A stretch of 64,000 bases of DNA, taken from positions 1-64,000 of the forward strand of contig NZ_LLYY01000022.1 of assembly GCF_001484965.1 (NCBI RefSeq), read 5' to 3'. Below the pieces are notes generated by a model that was given only the letters and a program-made list of their open reading frames with translations, was not told the origin of the DNA and searched no databases. Position numbers and translations under genes: made by a program. Of this stretch, positions 16,413-24,486 are shown piece after piece (within the stretch, counting starts at the first letter, position 1; each line of letters opens with the position of its first letter). Source of the stretch: Shouchella shacheensis. GTDB taxonomy: Bacteria > Bacillota > Bacilli > Bacillales > Bacillaceae_D.

Positions 16413-16865
16413 CTAATTTTGAAGACTATACGATTGATCTCTTACTACAGCCGTCTCAGGATTGAACTTTACAAATAACCAATTTATATCCCCTGGAACA
16501 GCCTTAAAACGTGGATCCCATCTTTCTTCGTCTCCCATATATCGGCTCAACAACCGTTTTACTCTTAATCCATCTTGCGGCACAAGGTGTGCGCTCCCTC
16601 TAAAACCAACATGATGTACCAGACCTGTATCAATACTGAAATCTATGATGCCAATCGAACATCTTGGAAACCTCTCAATTCTTTCTGGAAAAGAATCTGA
16701 ATGGTAATTGCCGATAATCCAGATTGATTCACTTTCCCATAAAAACCATACTGGTGACTCACGAGGCCCTTCCTCATGATAAGTTGATAAATGCGCAAAT
16801 AGGGGACGTGAAAGAATTTCTTCAAGTAAGCGTCGGGACGTTTTCTTCTCATCAATAATCTTCAT
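16413..16865 (-). CDS. Pyridoxamine 5'-phosphate oxidase-like flavin-binding protein
   Basis: 150 residues. RPLFAHLSTYHEEGPRESPVWFLWESESIWII is the start of a PNPOx-like split barrel, in which FMN or F420 normally binds; then come RCSIGIIDF and a C-terminal WLFVKFNPE. The size fits small members of this superfamily, many of which are general oxidoreductases, not PdxH. AGGAGG lies 9 nt before the ATG. Cofactor and substrate are not decided by the sequence. Confidence 0.75.
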   Translation of the reverse strand: MKIIDEKKTSRRLLEEILSRPLFAHLSTYHEEGPRESPVWFLWESESIWIIGNYHSDSFPERIERFPRCSIGIIDFSIDTGLVHHVGFRGSAHLVPQDGLRVKRLLSRYMGDEERWDPRFKAVPGDINWLFVKFNPETAVVRDQSYSLQN

Positions 16866-17058
16866 ACAAACAACCTCCTACGCAAGATCACCTTAACTAT
16901 ACCATTCACACTGGTTAAACGCATGAGAGAAGTAACAAATACGTATGTTTGAATTCGATTCAGAAGGACGTCTTCCGCTTATTTTGTAACGGCGCCCGAT
17001 TCTTGTCACTCTCACGTGTGGCAGTTGATCTAGACATGGAATACTGGACAACAATGAG

Positions 17059-17225
17059 GGATTATTAGTGGCATTAAATTGGGACGTACAACTGCCCGTA
17101 TTAACCAACAAATGGATTTTCACAAAAATAAATGGCTCACCCCTCAATTACATGGTTTTGTAGACCTGAAAAAGGCGTACTTTGCTGCAGAAATTGATCA
17201 GTCATTTGGTGGTGAGCAAAGATAA
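17059..17225 (+). pseudogene. 3' fragment of an unidentified gene
   Basis: In the 457-nt gap 16866-17322 an open plus-strand stretch reads ISGIKLGRTTARINQQMDF, then HKNKWLTPQLHGFVDLKKAY and FAAEIDQSFGGEQR before TAA (17223-17225). It has protein-like composition but begins right after an in-frame TGA and has no start or ribosome-binding site. I take it for a remnant; no family is recognised. Nothing else is visible in the gap. Confidence 0.35.
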
Positions 17226-17322
17226 TTACGAGTGATGATCTGTCTGCACTAATCATACCCAAGAGCTTTATACGAAAAAGGGCGCTGATCTTTGTTATGA
17301 AAAGCGCTCCGATAGCTGAACC

Positions 17323-18039
17323 CTACTTCCCAAACAGATAATTGAATAAAATATATCCCATAAACAACAGATGTTCTTCGTCGTAATTATTATTCGTCTT
17401 TAATTCGTAAATTGCTCCGTGAAGCCGATCCGCTGTTGCCATGTGAAGTTCGTTCTTATAAATTTGTGTTTGTGAACCGATCATAGATGCTTGGTAATGA
17501 TATGTGTTCTCTTTATACTCTAAATACAAATTCTTGTTGAGTATTTCTTTATTTTTATACTCAACACGAGTACGAACAAAACCTATTTTTTCACCATTTC
17601 TGTAAATGAGCCATTCAGGGTCTCTATGTATTTTTCGCTCCTCCACTCCTTTAAAGACAACGTTGTCTCCATTCGAGAATGAAAATTTAAGATTCAAATA
17701 CCAAATACCAGGACTCTTCATGGTGTCTGCGACCACTCGTTTCCACCACTTGTTGTAGAAACGCTGATATGTACCTATGTGAACCTTGCCATTATACATT
17801 TGCTTAAATGTCGACGATACACGATCTCCCAAGTGAGTAACATAGTACTCCTCATTCAATCCAGGTTCAAAAGCTTTATCTTTATCGTATTGCCATTTCA
17901 TAATGACATATACAAGTATTGAGCCAACTGGAAACAGAATCAGTAACATTAGCTGTTCGAGTTCGAACTCTCCTAAAAAAATAAAGCGAAGGAAAAGCCC
18001 AATAAATCCTGCGATAAATAGTAAAATAAGTTTACTCAA
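17323..18039 (-). CDS. Membrane-anchored protein, possibly tubby C-terminal-like
   Basis: 238 residues. Two adjacent hydrophobic helices (residues about 4-21 and 27-48) are followed by a soluble beta-rich domain (GKVHIGTYQRFYNKWWKRVV, WYLNLKFSFSNGDNVVFKG, WLIYRNGEKIGFVRTRV). The strand pattern with a GEKIGFV motif recalls the LURP-one/tubby-like fold described in Bacillus membrane proteins, but the match is weak. The start is TTG 18039 behind AAAGG. Function unknown. Confidence 0.5.
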   Translation of the reverse strand: MSKLILLFIAGFIGLFLRFIFLGEFELEQLMLLILFPVGSILVYVIMKWQYDKDKAFEPGLNEEYYVTHLGDRVSSTFKQMYNGKVHIGTYQRFYNKWWKRVVADTMKSPGIWYLNLKFSFSNGDNVVFKGVEERKIHRDPEWLIYRNGEKIGFVRTRVEYKNKEILNKNLYLEYKENTYHYQASMIGSQTQIYKNELHMATADRLHGAIYELKTNNNYDEEHLLFMGYILFNYLFGK

Positions 18040-18120
18040 AAAAAAAACAACCTTTCTAAATGCTAATACAACATCGTATTGCTAACAACTTCTTGAAACC
18101 GTACGCAGCAAGCGTACAAC

Positions 18121-18414
18121 TTATGTCATCACCGAATTCCACTTATCTACTTTCACTCTCAAATGATCTAACAAATCACATTCATCTACACTTAATTTAT
18201 AGAAAAGAGCCAAAGCAACGATCATCACGTCAACACATTCTTCTTTTACATCTGATAAACCTAATTGCTTATATTCACTTCCATTTGCTTGCCTATATGA
18301 AAGCATGGCCTGAGAGGTTTCCCCTACTTCTTCCGTTAATTTAAGTACCATTTGCTCAAGTGTCTTCTTTTCTTTGATACTGAGTTCCTTTATCTCCCTT
18401 AGTATTTCTTCCAT
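18121..18414 (-). CDS. MazG-like all-alpha NTP pyrophosphohydrolase
   Basis: 97 residues. LKLTEEVGETSQAMLSY carries the E-E-x-x-E metal-binding motif, and VKEECVDVMIVALALF the second acidic motif (E-x-x-D), as in MazG and related dNTP or house-cleaning pyrophosphatases. The length fits a single-domain member. GGAAGG lies upstream of the ATG at 18414. The substrate nucleotide is unknown. It is separate from the larger YabN/MazG protein at 27.7-29.1 kb. Confidence 0.8.
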   Translation of the reverse strand: MEEILREIKELSIKEKKTLEQMVLKLTEEVGETSQAMLSYRQANGSEYKQLGLSDVKEECVDVMIVALALFYKLSVDECDLLDHLRVKVDKWNSVMT

Positions 18415-18454
18415 GATCTCGCTTCCTTCCTGCTCAAAGGTAATTTCAGACTAA

Positions 18455-19357
18455 TTATAACCTATTTTCAAGATTGTCTATTTTAATATCCCTTCGAAGC
18501 TGCTCTAAAAATTTATTTGCTGCATTCGAAAACACCTGATGTTTTTTCCAGATAATATTTAAGTTGACCTCCAGTTTGGGGTGTAATGGTTTAAAGCAAA
18601 GGTTGCTGTTTCCCGAGGTATTAATCAGTTTATCTAAACATAAGGCATACCCAAGATTTTCTTCCACCATACGTGCAGCGTTGTAAAGTAAGTTGTAGGT
18701 TCCAGTAATCGTTAAATCCTCAATAGTTTGTCCAAACCATCCGGATAGCTCATTACTGACAGCGGTTTGACGTGAAGTTAATAGAGGTTTATCTAGTAAA
18801 TCGATTGGCTGAATCGATGGCTTCTCCGCCAAAGGACTATCTTTGCGCATTAAAACGCCCCAAACGTCTGTAGCGGGTAATTTTACGTACTCGTATTTTT
18901 GCTTATTTGTTGGTTCTATGACCACACCAAAGTCTAGCAATCCACTGTCTAACTTATCCGTAATATCATCCGCATTGCCACTGTATAAGTGAAACTGGAT
19001 ACTTGGATAATCTTTTAGTAACGATTTTAACGTTTTGGCAATTAGATGCATCGCTTCTGTTTCGCCACCACCGATGGTTATTTCTCCGCCAATCATTTCT
19101 ATGGATGGGTTAAAATTAGCTTCCGTTTTATCTACTAATTCCACAATTTCTTTTGCTTTTTTTAGTAAGAACCCCCCTTCATCTGTTAACGTAATTTTTC
19201 GATTTCCTCTAATGAATAAAGGAGTACCCAATTCTTTTTCAAAATCACTTAATTGCCTCGATAACGACGGTTGGGATAAATGTAAATATTGTGCTGCAGC
19301 CGAGATGCTCTGCTGGTTCGCTACCGCAATAAAATACCGCAACAATCGGATTTCCAT
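18455..19357 (-). CDS. LysR-family transcriptional regulator
   Basis: 300 residues. MEIRLLRYFIAVANQQSISAA with LSQPSLSRQLSDFEKELG is a textbook LysR winged helix, followed by an effector-binding domain (ITIGGGETEAMHLIA, YKVKL-like strand pattern). The start is the ATG at 19357, with AAGGAG close upstream; an ATG 10 codons earlier overlaps it. It is divergent from the broken SDR gene at 19481. In relatives this pairing is usually regulator and target, so its target seems to have decayed. Confidence 0.88.
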   Translation of the reverse strand: MEIRLLRYFIAVANQQSISAAAQYLHLSQPSLSRQLSDFEKELGTPLFIRGNRKITLTDEGGFLLKKAKEIVELVDKTEANFNPSIEMIGGEITIGGGETEAMHLIAKTLKSLLKDYPSIQFHLYSGNADDITDKLDSGLLDFGVVIEPTNKQKYEYVKLPATDVWGVLMRKDSPLAEKPSIQPIDLLDKPLLTSRQTAVSNELSGWFGQTIEDLTITGTYNLLYNAARMVEENLGYALCLDKLINTSGNSNLCFKPLHPKLEVNLNIIWKKHQVFSNAANKFLEQLRRDIKIDNLENRL

Positions 19358-19480
19358 AATGAACTCCTTCCTATATCTAAAGAGCATATCAACGTATTTG
19401 ATATAGGTATTTGTTATCTGAATCGTATCATCTTATCATGGTATTGAAAAGGATACGACTCTCAGGAGGAGGAGTTATAT

Positions 19481-19866
19481 ATGGCGGTTAAAGATAAAGT
19501 GATTGTGCTTATGGGTGCATCAAGCGGGATTGGCGAAGCCACAACGAAGTTACTTGCAGAACAAGATGCCAAGTTAATCATAAGTGCACGCCGTTTGGAT
19601 CGTTTAGAGGCAATCAAAGAAGAATTCCCGGAAGTAGACATTCTTATTCAGCAAGCAGATGTAACCAACTTTGAAGATGTCAACAAAGTCGTGGAGCTTG
19701 CTATGGAGACTTGTGGTAGGATTGAGAGCCAAATTTGATGCATTAAGCGAAAATGCAATCGAAGCTGAATCAGTCGCTCGTGTACTTGCGTTTGCCATTA
19801 ACGAAGAAGAACATGTGGCAGGCATTAAATGAAGTAATTATCCGTCCTACCGAGCAGACACTCTAA
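19481..19866 (+). pseudogene. Short-chain dehydrogenase with internal deletion and frameshift
   Basis: The first 80 codons are a normal SDR start (VIVLMGASSGIGEATTKLLAEQ, LIISARRLDRLEAI, ILIQQADVTNFEDV). After CGRIES the reading shifts into AKFDALSENAIEAESVARVL and AFAINEEEHVAGI, the SDR C-terminus, skipping the catalytic S-Y-K region. A further extra A near 19828 (GGCATTAAATG) puts the ending [12 protein letters not shown] out of frame. Two lesions show it is dead. AGGAGG and ATG are still intact. Confidence 0.8.
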
Positions 19867-19906
19867 TCGGGCACCCCTATACTTAGAAAGACAGGTGATT
19901 GCAAGC

Positions 19907-20473
19907 ATGAATACGGAAGAATTTATTGCCTATTGCAAAGCAGGAAACTCGATCTCCGGAGAGGATAAGGAGCTCCATGGACGGTTAACGCAATGTAGCT
20001 TCGAAGCTCAGAGAATCACGATGGAACTCAATACATCCTATCATTCAAAAGACGAAATCGTAGAGATTTTTAGTGAACTGACAGGCAACCATGTTGATTC
20101 GTCCTTTATGTGTTTTCCGCCATTCTATACAGACTTTGGCAAGAATATCACGATTGGAAAAAACGTGTTTTTTAATACAGGATGTTCATTCCAAGATCGA
20201 GGTGGCATTAGCATAGGAGACGGTGCATTGATTGGAATGAATGTCACGATTTCTACGCTTAATCATGGATTATCCATGGAAGCAAGAAACACAACCTACC
20301 CATCTTCCGTTATCATTGGTGAAAATGCATGGATTGGATCGAGCTCATCCATACTACCCGGAGTGACAATTGGGGACAACGCTATTGTTGCAGCAGGAGC
20401 AGTGGTCACTAAGGATGTCCCAGAAAATACGGTTGTCGCAGGAGTTCCAGCGAAAGTTGTAAAAAAAGTATAA
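19907..20473 (+). CDS. Hexapeptide-repeat O-acetyltransferase (maltose/galactoside type)
   Basis: 188 residues. The N-terminal helical Mac domain ([15 protein letters not shown]..., [10 protein letters not shown]) is followed by left-handed beta-helix hexapeptides: [54 protein letters not shown] and [20 protein letters not shown]. Acetyl-CoA-dependent acylation of sugars or nodulation-type substrates is the family activity. The catalytic His sits in STLNHGLS. The start is the ATG at 19907, with AGGTGAT at good spacing; a GTG at 19895 falls inside it. Confidence 0.88.
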   Translation: MNTEEFIAYCKAGNSISGEDKELHGRLTQCSFEAQRITMELNTSYHSKDEIVEIFSELTGNHVDSSFMCFPPFYTDFGKNITIGKNVFFNTGCSFQDRGGISIGDGALIGMNVTISTLNHGLSMEARNTTYPSSVIIGENAWIGSSSSILPGVTIGDNAIVAAGAVVTKDVPENTVVAGVPAKVVKKV

Positions 20474-20556
20474 TAATGAAAGGCAGAGGAAGTGGAAGAA
20501 TAATTCCTCCACTTCCTTTCTTGCCATATGATTGGAGAACTTCTCTCACCGATTGT

Positions 20557-20871
20557 TTATGAAACAAGCCTCAGTCCTACGATCGCCACGACAACCATCC
20601 CCAAGAACATTAGACGTATGCGATCGGCCGAATCATTGTAAAAGATCATCCCTACCACCGCGCTTCCCACGGTCCCCATCCCCGTCCAAACAGCGTAAGC
20701 CACGCCTAGGGGAATCGCTTGCATAGCAATGGATAATAAACTAAAACTGAGAAGGAATCCTCCAACAAGAAAGAGAAAACCCATTCCCTTTTCCCCTTTT
20801 GCGATTTTTTGGATGCCGGTTACACCAACGACTTCAAAGAGCCCTGCGATAATGAGAACAAACCAACTCAC
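20557..20871 (-). CDS. ykkD: YkkD-like SMR efflux subunit
   Basis: 104 residues with four helices. LFEVVGVTGIQK has the helix-1 Glu (E13), and IPLGVAYAVWTGMGTVGSAVVGMIFYND the helix-3 motif with the YAVWTG core. It resembles B. subtilis YkkD, the partner of YkkC in a heterodimeric exporter linked to guanidinium/drug efflux. Its start overlaps the ykkC stop by 4 nt. Here a divergent TetR gene, not a guanidine riboswitch, seems to control the pair. Confidence 0.85.
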   Translation of the reverse strand: MSWFVLIIAGLFEVVGVTGIQKIAKGEKGMGFLFLVGGFLLSFSLLSIAMQAIPLGVAYAVWTGMGTVGSAVVGMIFYNDSADRIRLMFLGMVVVAIVGLRLVS

Positions 20872-21221
20872 GAGCGAGCCCTCCTTTCTGACGTATCCCC
20901 TGACTTATCACCTGTGACCACTTTCAAGCCGATGACTCCAATCAGCAGAAGGGCAACAAATACGAGCATCCAACTATTAACGGCAGCATTAAAAAAGACG
21001 ATATCCACGACGACTGTGCCAACGGTTCCTAAGCCAGCGAATACAGCGTAAACCGTACTCGTGGGAAGGACAGTTGCCGCTTTAACTAGCAGCACAAAAC
21101 TAACCACAATAGCGATCCCAGTGAACGTCCATGTGAGCGTATCATTTGCATATTTAAGTCCTGTTGCCCAACCCACTTCAAAGATAGCGGCAATGACGAC
21201 AAGAAACCACTTCATCTTCAT
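20868..21221 (-). CDS. ykkC: YkkC-like SMR efflux subunit
   Basis: 117 residues, four helices plus a charged tail (GDKSGDTSERRARS). FLVVIAAIFEVGWATGLKYA holds the invariant Glu and W-x-x-GLK of SMR proteins; STVYAVFAGLGTVGTVVVDIVFF is the helix-3 motif. It matches YkkC of B. subtilis. It is first of a two-gene operon with ykkD (ATGA overlap). A TetR-type palindrome (21258-21281) lies between it and the divergent tetR gene. No guanidine-I riboswitch is visible upstream. Confidence 0.86.
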   Translation of the reverse strand: MKMKWFLVVIAAIFEVGWATGLKYANDTLTWTFTGIAIVVSFVLLVKAATVLPTSTVYAVFAGLGTVGTVVVDIVFFNAAVNSWMLVFVALLLIGVIGLKVVTGDKSGDTSERRARS

Positions 21222-21257
21222 TTTGCAAACACCTCTTCTTATGGTAAAATGAACGAA

Positions 21258-21281
21258 AAACTAACTAACGGTAGTAAGTTT
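21258..21281. promoter_or_regulatory. 24-bp imperfect palindrome, likely TetR operator
   Basis: AAACTAACTA-ACGG-TAGTAAGTTT: the arms match at 9 of 10 positions. It lies between the divergent ykkC and tetR genes, where a TetR-family repressor would block both promoters. Confidence 0.65.
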
Positions 21282-21348
21282 AGCACATGCGCATGATGAT
21301 AGGCAATCCGTTTTTTAGCACGTCTAAGAACAAAGGAGGGGATCACCA

Positions 21349-21945
21349 ATGTCAAAAACGACACGAGACAAAATCATCCAGGCAGCACTTTCATCGTTTG
21401 CGACAAGTGGGTATGACGGCACTACGCTTGCACATATCGCAGCATCGGTCGGCATCCAAAAGCCATCGCTGTACAATCACTTTTCGAGTAAAGATGAATT
21501 ATTCTTTACAGTGGCTGAACAGGTCATGGAAGAATTGATAAGCGTGATGACAACGAGTTCGAACGAGCATCAGGACAAGGCCATCGATGAACGAATCTAT
21601 GTAGTTTTGAACAACAGCACTGATTTTATTTTTCGAAAACATGAAGGGATGATGTATAAACGTCTAATGATATTCCCTCCTACCGCTCTTGCTGAAGAGT
21701 TACGAGACCTTTGCCAATCGGGGGATGCAACAATTGATCAGCTACTCTTAAATTTATATGAGCAGGGGGTAAAGGAAGGGGAATTAAGTGATGAGTCTTT
21801 TTCCACGTTTAGAGCGGGTTTCTATTGTTTGATGGATGGGTTGTTTACGGAACGTTTTATTTATCGGGAAGAAGAGTTCCGGGAACGTTTGGAAGGCGCA
21901 TGGACGGTGTTTTGGCGAGGGGTGTCAAATGGGAAGGGTCCATAA
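21349..21945 (+). CDS. TetR-family transcriptional regulator
   Basis: 198 residues. The N-terminal helix-turn-helix is clear: RDKIIQAALSSFATSGYDGT, then TLAHIAASVGIQKPSLYNHF and SSKDELF. The C-terminal ligand domain is of the YfiR/YbiH type. AAAGGAGGGG precedes the ATG. It is divergent from ykkCD and upstream of an MFS exporter gene, so it probably represses both and responds to an exported compound. The ligand is unknown. Confidence 0.88.
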   Translation: MSKTTRDKIIQAALSSFATSGYDGTTLAHIAASVGIQKPSLYNHFSSKDELFFTVAEQVMEELISVMTTSSNEHQDKAIDERIYVVLNNSTDFIFRKHEGMMYKRLMIFPPTALAEELRDLCQSGDATIDQLLLNLYEQGVKEGELSDESFSTFRAGFYCLMDGLFTERFIYREEEFRERLEGAWTVFWRGVSNGKGP

Positions 21946-22073
21946 TTGGAGATGCTGCTTTTGACGAAGATCGATCAAAACAGGTTCTTACCTTTTCGTT
22001 CCAAGGAATCTTTGCAAAGGTGTTGGATTATTTCCTAATTCCATTATTCCATGAAAGGAGGTTTGTTTCATCA

Positions 22074-23465
22074 GTGGGAAGAAAAATAGAATCAAAAGGT
22101 GTTGTTATTGTCATCTTAACAGCAGCTTTTTTATTTACGTTTAGTCAATTCCTTTTAATCACAGCCTATCCAACGATTATGGATGAATTTGATCTGAATG
22201 CCACTCAAGTACAATGGCTCACTACGGCTTTCTTACTCACAACCATTGTCTTAATCCCAATGACAGGGTATTTGTCAAATACGTTTTCATCAAGAACCCT
22301 TGTTGTTTTTTCGCTTTCCTGTTTACTCGTTGGTACGGTCATCGGGGGACTCGCTCCAAACTTCGGTACATTAATTTCGTCAAGAGTTGTTCAGGCCATT
22401 GGTGCTGGCATCATCTTACCCTTGGTACAGACCATATTATTGACAGTGTTTCCATATGAACGAAGAGGGTTCGCGATGGGGCTTTTAGGTGCTGTTGTGA
22501 ATGTAGCACCTGCCAGTGCCCCATCCATCTCAGGTATGCTTCTTGACGTTTTCAACTGGCGCTCGCTTCACTGGGTCCTACTGCCTATCGTGATGGTCAC
22601 TTTACTTTTAGCGATCGTTGTAATGAAAGATGTGCTGGAGAAGCAACATGCGAAGTTAGATCTTCCCTCAATTAGTCTGTCTGCAATTGGATTTTCTTTT
22701 TTCATCTTCGGTTTAAGCAATATTAGTGTGTCAGGATTTTTAGACCTAATTGTCATCGTGCCAATCTTGATTGGCGTTCTATTCCTTTTCCTTTTTGTTC
22801 GCCGACAATTCGCCTTAGCCGTACCAGTTCTTAATCTACGATTGTTTCGTCACTCCACGTTCCGTTTGGCAATGGTTCTTATCTTTATTAATATGATGCT
22901 TCTTCTATCTGCGGAAACGATTCTACCGATGTTCGCACAAGATGTTCTAGGGACGAGTGCATTCTTCTCTGGATTCATCCTCGTTCCAGGAACCATTCTT
23001 CTATCGATCATGACCATTGTTTCCGGAAATCTATATGATCGGTACGGAGGTAAGAAAATTGCCGTTATCGGGTTTGCCTTTACGTTCGTGTCGTTACTCT
23101 TACTGAGCACTGTGAGGATGGACAGTTCGCCATACTGGATCATGGCCCATTTTTGTCTATTTATGATCGGTTTTGGATTAACGCTCATGCCTCTCGTTAC
23201 TGTAAGTATGAACGCGTTAGACAATGGGGACATTCCTCATGGATCTGCCATTGTGAACACCGTACGCCAGTTTGGAATGACGTTTGGCATTATTGTTCTC
23301 TCCACGATTATAAGTATCACCACATCCACCATGGATACTTCATATGAAGTTGGTACCTACTGGGGAACGACGTATGCCTTGATTGTGATGGCTCTGTTGT
23401 CGTTACTTGCACTTGCGCTCACAACGTTTATCCGTGAGAACAAGGAACGAAGCTTGCTAAAATAG
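22074..23465 (+). CDS. MFS transporter, DHA2 (14-TM, EmrB/QacA-like)
   Basis: 463 residues, about 14 hydrophobic helices. FDLNATQVQWLTTAFLLTTIVLIPMTGYLSN is the DHA2 family start, and LVVFSLSCLLVGTVIGGLAPNFGTLISSRVVQAIGAGIILPLVQ holds the G-x-L-x(4)-R-x(2)-Q-x(2)-G antiporter motif. The start is GTG 22074, with AAAGGAGG 12 nt upstream; an earlier frame runs back into tetR but without a site. Located 128 nt after tetR on the same strand, it is likely part of the TetR-controlled set. It exports drugs by proton antiport in relatives. Confidence 0.85.
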   Translation: MGRKIESKGVVIVILTAAFLFTFSQFLLITAYPTIMDEFDLNATQVQWLTTAFLLTTIVLIPMTGYLSNTFSSRTLVVFSLSCLLVGTVIGGLAPNFGTLISSRVVQAIGAGIILPLVQTILLTVFPYERRGFAMGLLGAVVNVAPASAPSISGMLLDVFNWRSLHWVLLPIVMVTLLLAIVVMKDVLEKQHAKLDLPSISLSAIGFSFFIFGLSNISVSGFLDLIVIVPILIGVLFLFLFVRRQFALAVPVLNLRLFRHSTFRLAMVLIFINMMLLLSAETILPMFAQDVLGTSAFFSGFILVPGTILLSIMTIVSGNLYDRYGGKKIAVIGFAFTFVSLLLLSTVRMDSSPYWIMAHFCLFMIGFGLTLMPLVTVSMNALDNGDIPHGSAIVNTVRQFGMTFGIIVLSTIISITTSTMDTSYEVGTYWGTTYALIVMALLSLLALALTTFIRENKERSLLK

Positions 23466-23499
23466 GCTCTCGGAATTCGAGAGCCGCTATTCTAAAACA

Positions 23500-24270
23500 T
23501 TACTTCTTTACCAGTTCTTCTAAAATATCTTTAACAGAAGTGGCTGGCCGAATTTCCATTTTTGCAATATCCGTCAAGTGAACGGCCTGTATGGCCATTT
23601 CTACTGAGATCCCACTCAAGCGCATCTCCGTTCCTAATAAAGATAAAACCGATTTCAGCCTAAGAATGCCTTCCAACTCAAACTCTTTTAGCTTCGTTAA
23701 GCCTGACACATCAATAATTAATGTATCAATTTCTCTATTTTGAACATATCTCGATGCATCGTTAAAAATGGTTTCGAAGCGCCCTTCACTCATCTCTCCA
23801 ATTAAAGGAAGAACCGCCAGATGGTCCGTTAACGGGACAATAGGAAAAGCCAAAGATTTCACTTCTTCGACGGATTTGGAATAGCTTTTCTCGATGTTTT
23901 TACGTTCGGTCACGTCTTTTTGCACCCCAACAAAGTAGTGACGACCTTCCTCTTCCACATAGATTGTATCGACCGAAAGACTGTTCCAGAACATTGTCCC
24001 ATCTTTTTTGTAGTTGATCAGTTCTACAAAGACAGATTCTCGATTGCGAATGCCGTCCCTTAATCGATCGATTTCAGCCGTATCCGTTTCTTCCCCTTGG
24101 AGAAAACGGCAATTTTTCCCGATAATGTCTTCACGCGTATACCCCGTCATGTCTACAAATCCTTGATTGGCATAGACAATGGGATTATCTTCTAAACTGG
24201 GATCGGTAATTAGTACCCCTGCACGAGTATAATGAAGTGCTTCAGTGATTACATTCGTATTATTCAGCAT
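23500..24270 (-). CDS. ytvA: YtvA-like blue-light photoreceptor (LOV-STAS)
   Basis: 256 residues. LOV/PAS domain: DNPIVYANQGFVDMTGYTREDIIGKNCRFLQGEETD with photoactive Cys54 in the NCRFLQ signature, followed by a helical linker (ERKNIEKSYSKSVEEVK) and a C-terminal STAS domain (TLIIDVSGLTKLKEFELEGI). This is the layout of B. subtilis YtvA, a stressosome component that activates sigma-B in blue light through FMN-cysteinyl adduct formation. AGGAGGG lies before the ATG. No sigma-B genes are in the window. Confidence 0.92.
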   Translation of the reverse strand: MLNNTNVITEALHYTRAGVLITDPSLEDNPIVYANQGFVDMTGYTREDIIGKNCRFLQGEETDTAEIDRLRDGIRNRESVFVELINYKKDGTMFWNSLSVDTIYVEEEGRHYFVGVQKDVTERKNIEKSYSKSVEEVKSLAFPIVPLTDHLAVLPLIGEMSEGRFETIFNDASRYVQNREIDTLIIDVSGLTKLKEFELEGILRLKSVLSLLGTEMRLSGISVEMAIQAVHLTDIAKMEIRPATSVKDILEELVKK

Positions 24271-24486
24271 CGACTACCCTCCTAGCAATACCCCATTTTA
24301 GCATGAAAACGAACATAGAACCATTGCTAGAACGGCTTATACACCCCTCAGATCATCTCGCAAAAGTAAGCTACTTGAACGGTTGCGCACTGCAAACAAA
24401 AGAAAAATGCAAAATGCACCTTTTCATTCTACTCAAAGTACATTAAGCTTCTATATAGACGTTTTAACTACTTAGGAGGGAACATT

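Noticed and set aside
20868-21345. Guanidine riboswitch upstream of ykkC
   Set aside because: The gap is too short and lacks the conserved motif; a palindrome explains the control better.
21825-22073. N-terminal extension of the DHA2 MFS transporter
   Set aside because: It overlaps tetR and has no ribosome-binding site; the GTG at 22074 has AAAGGAGG upstream.
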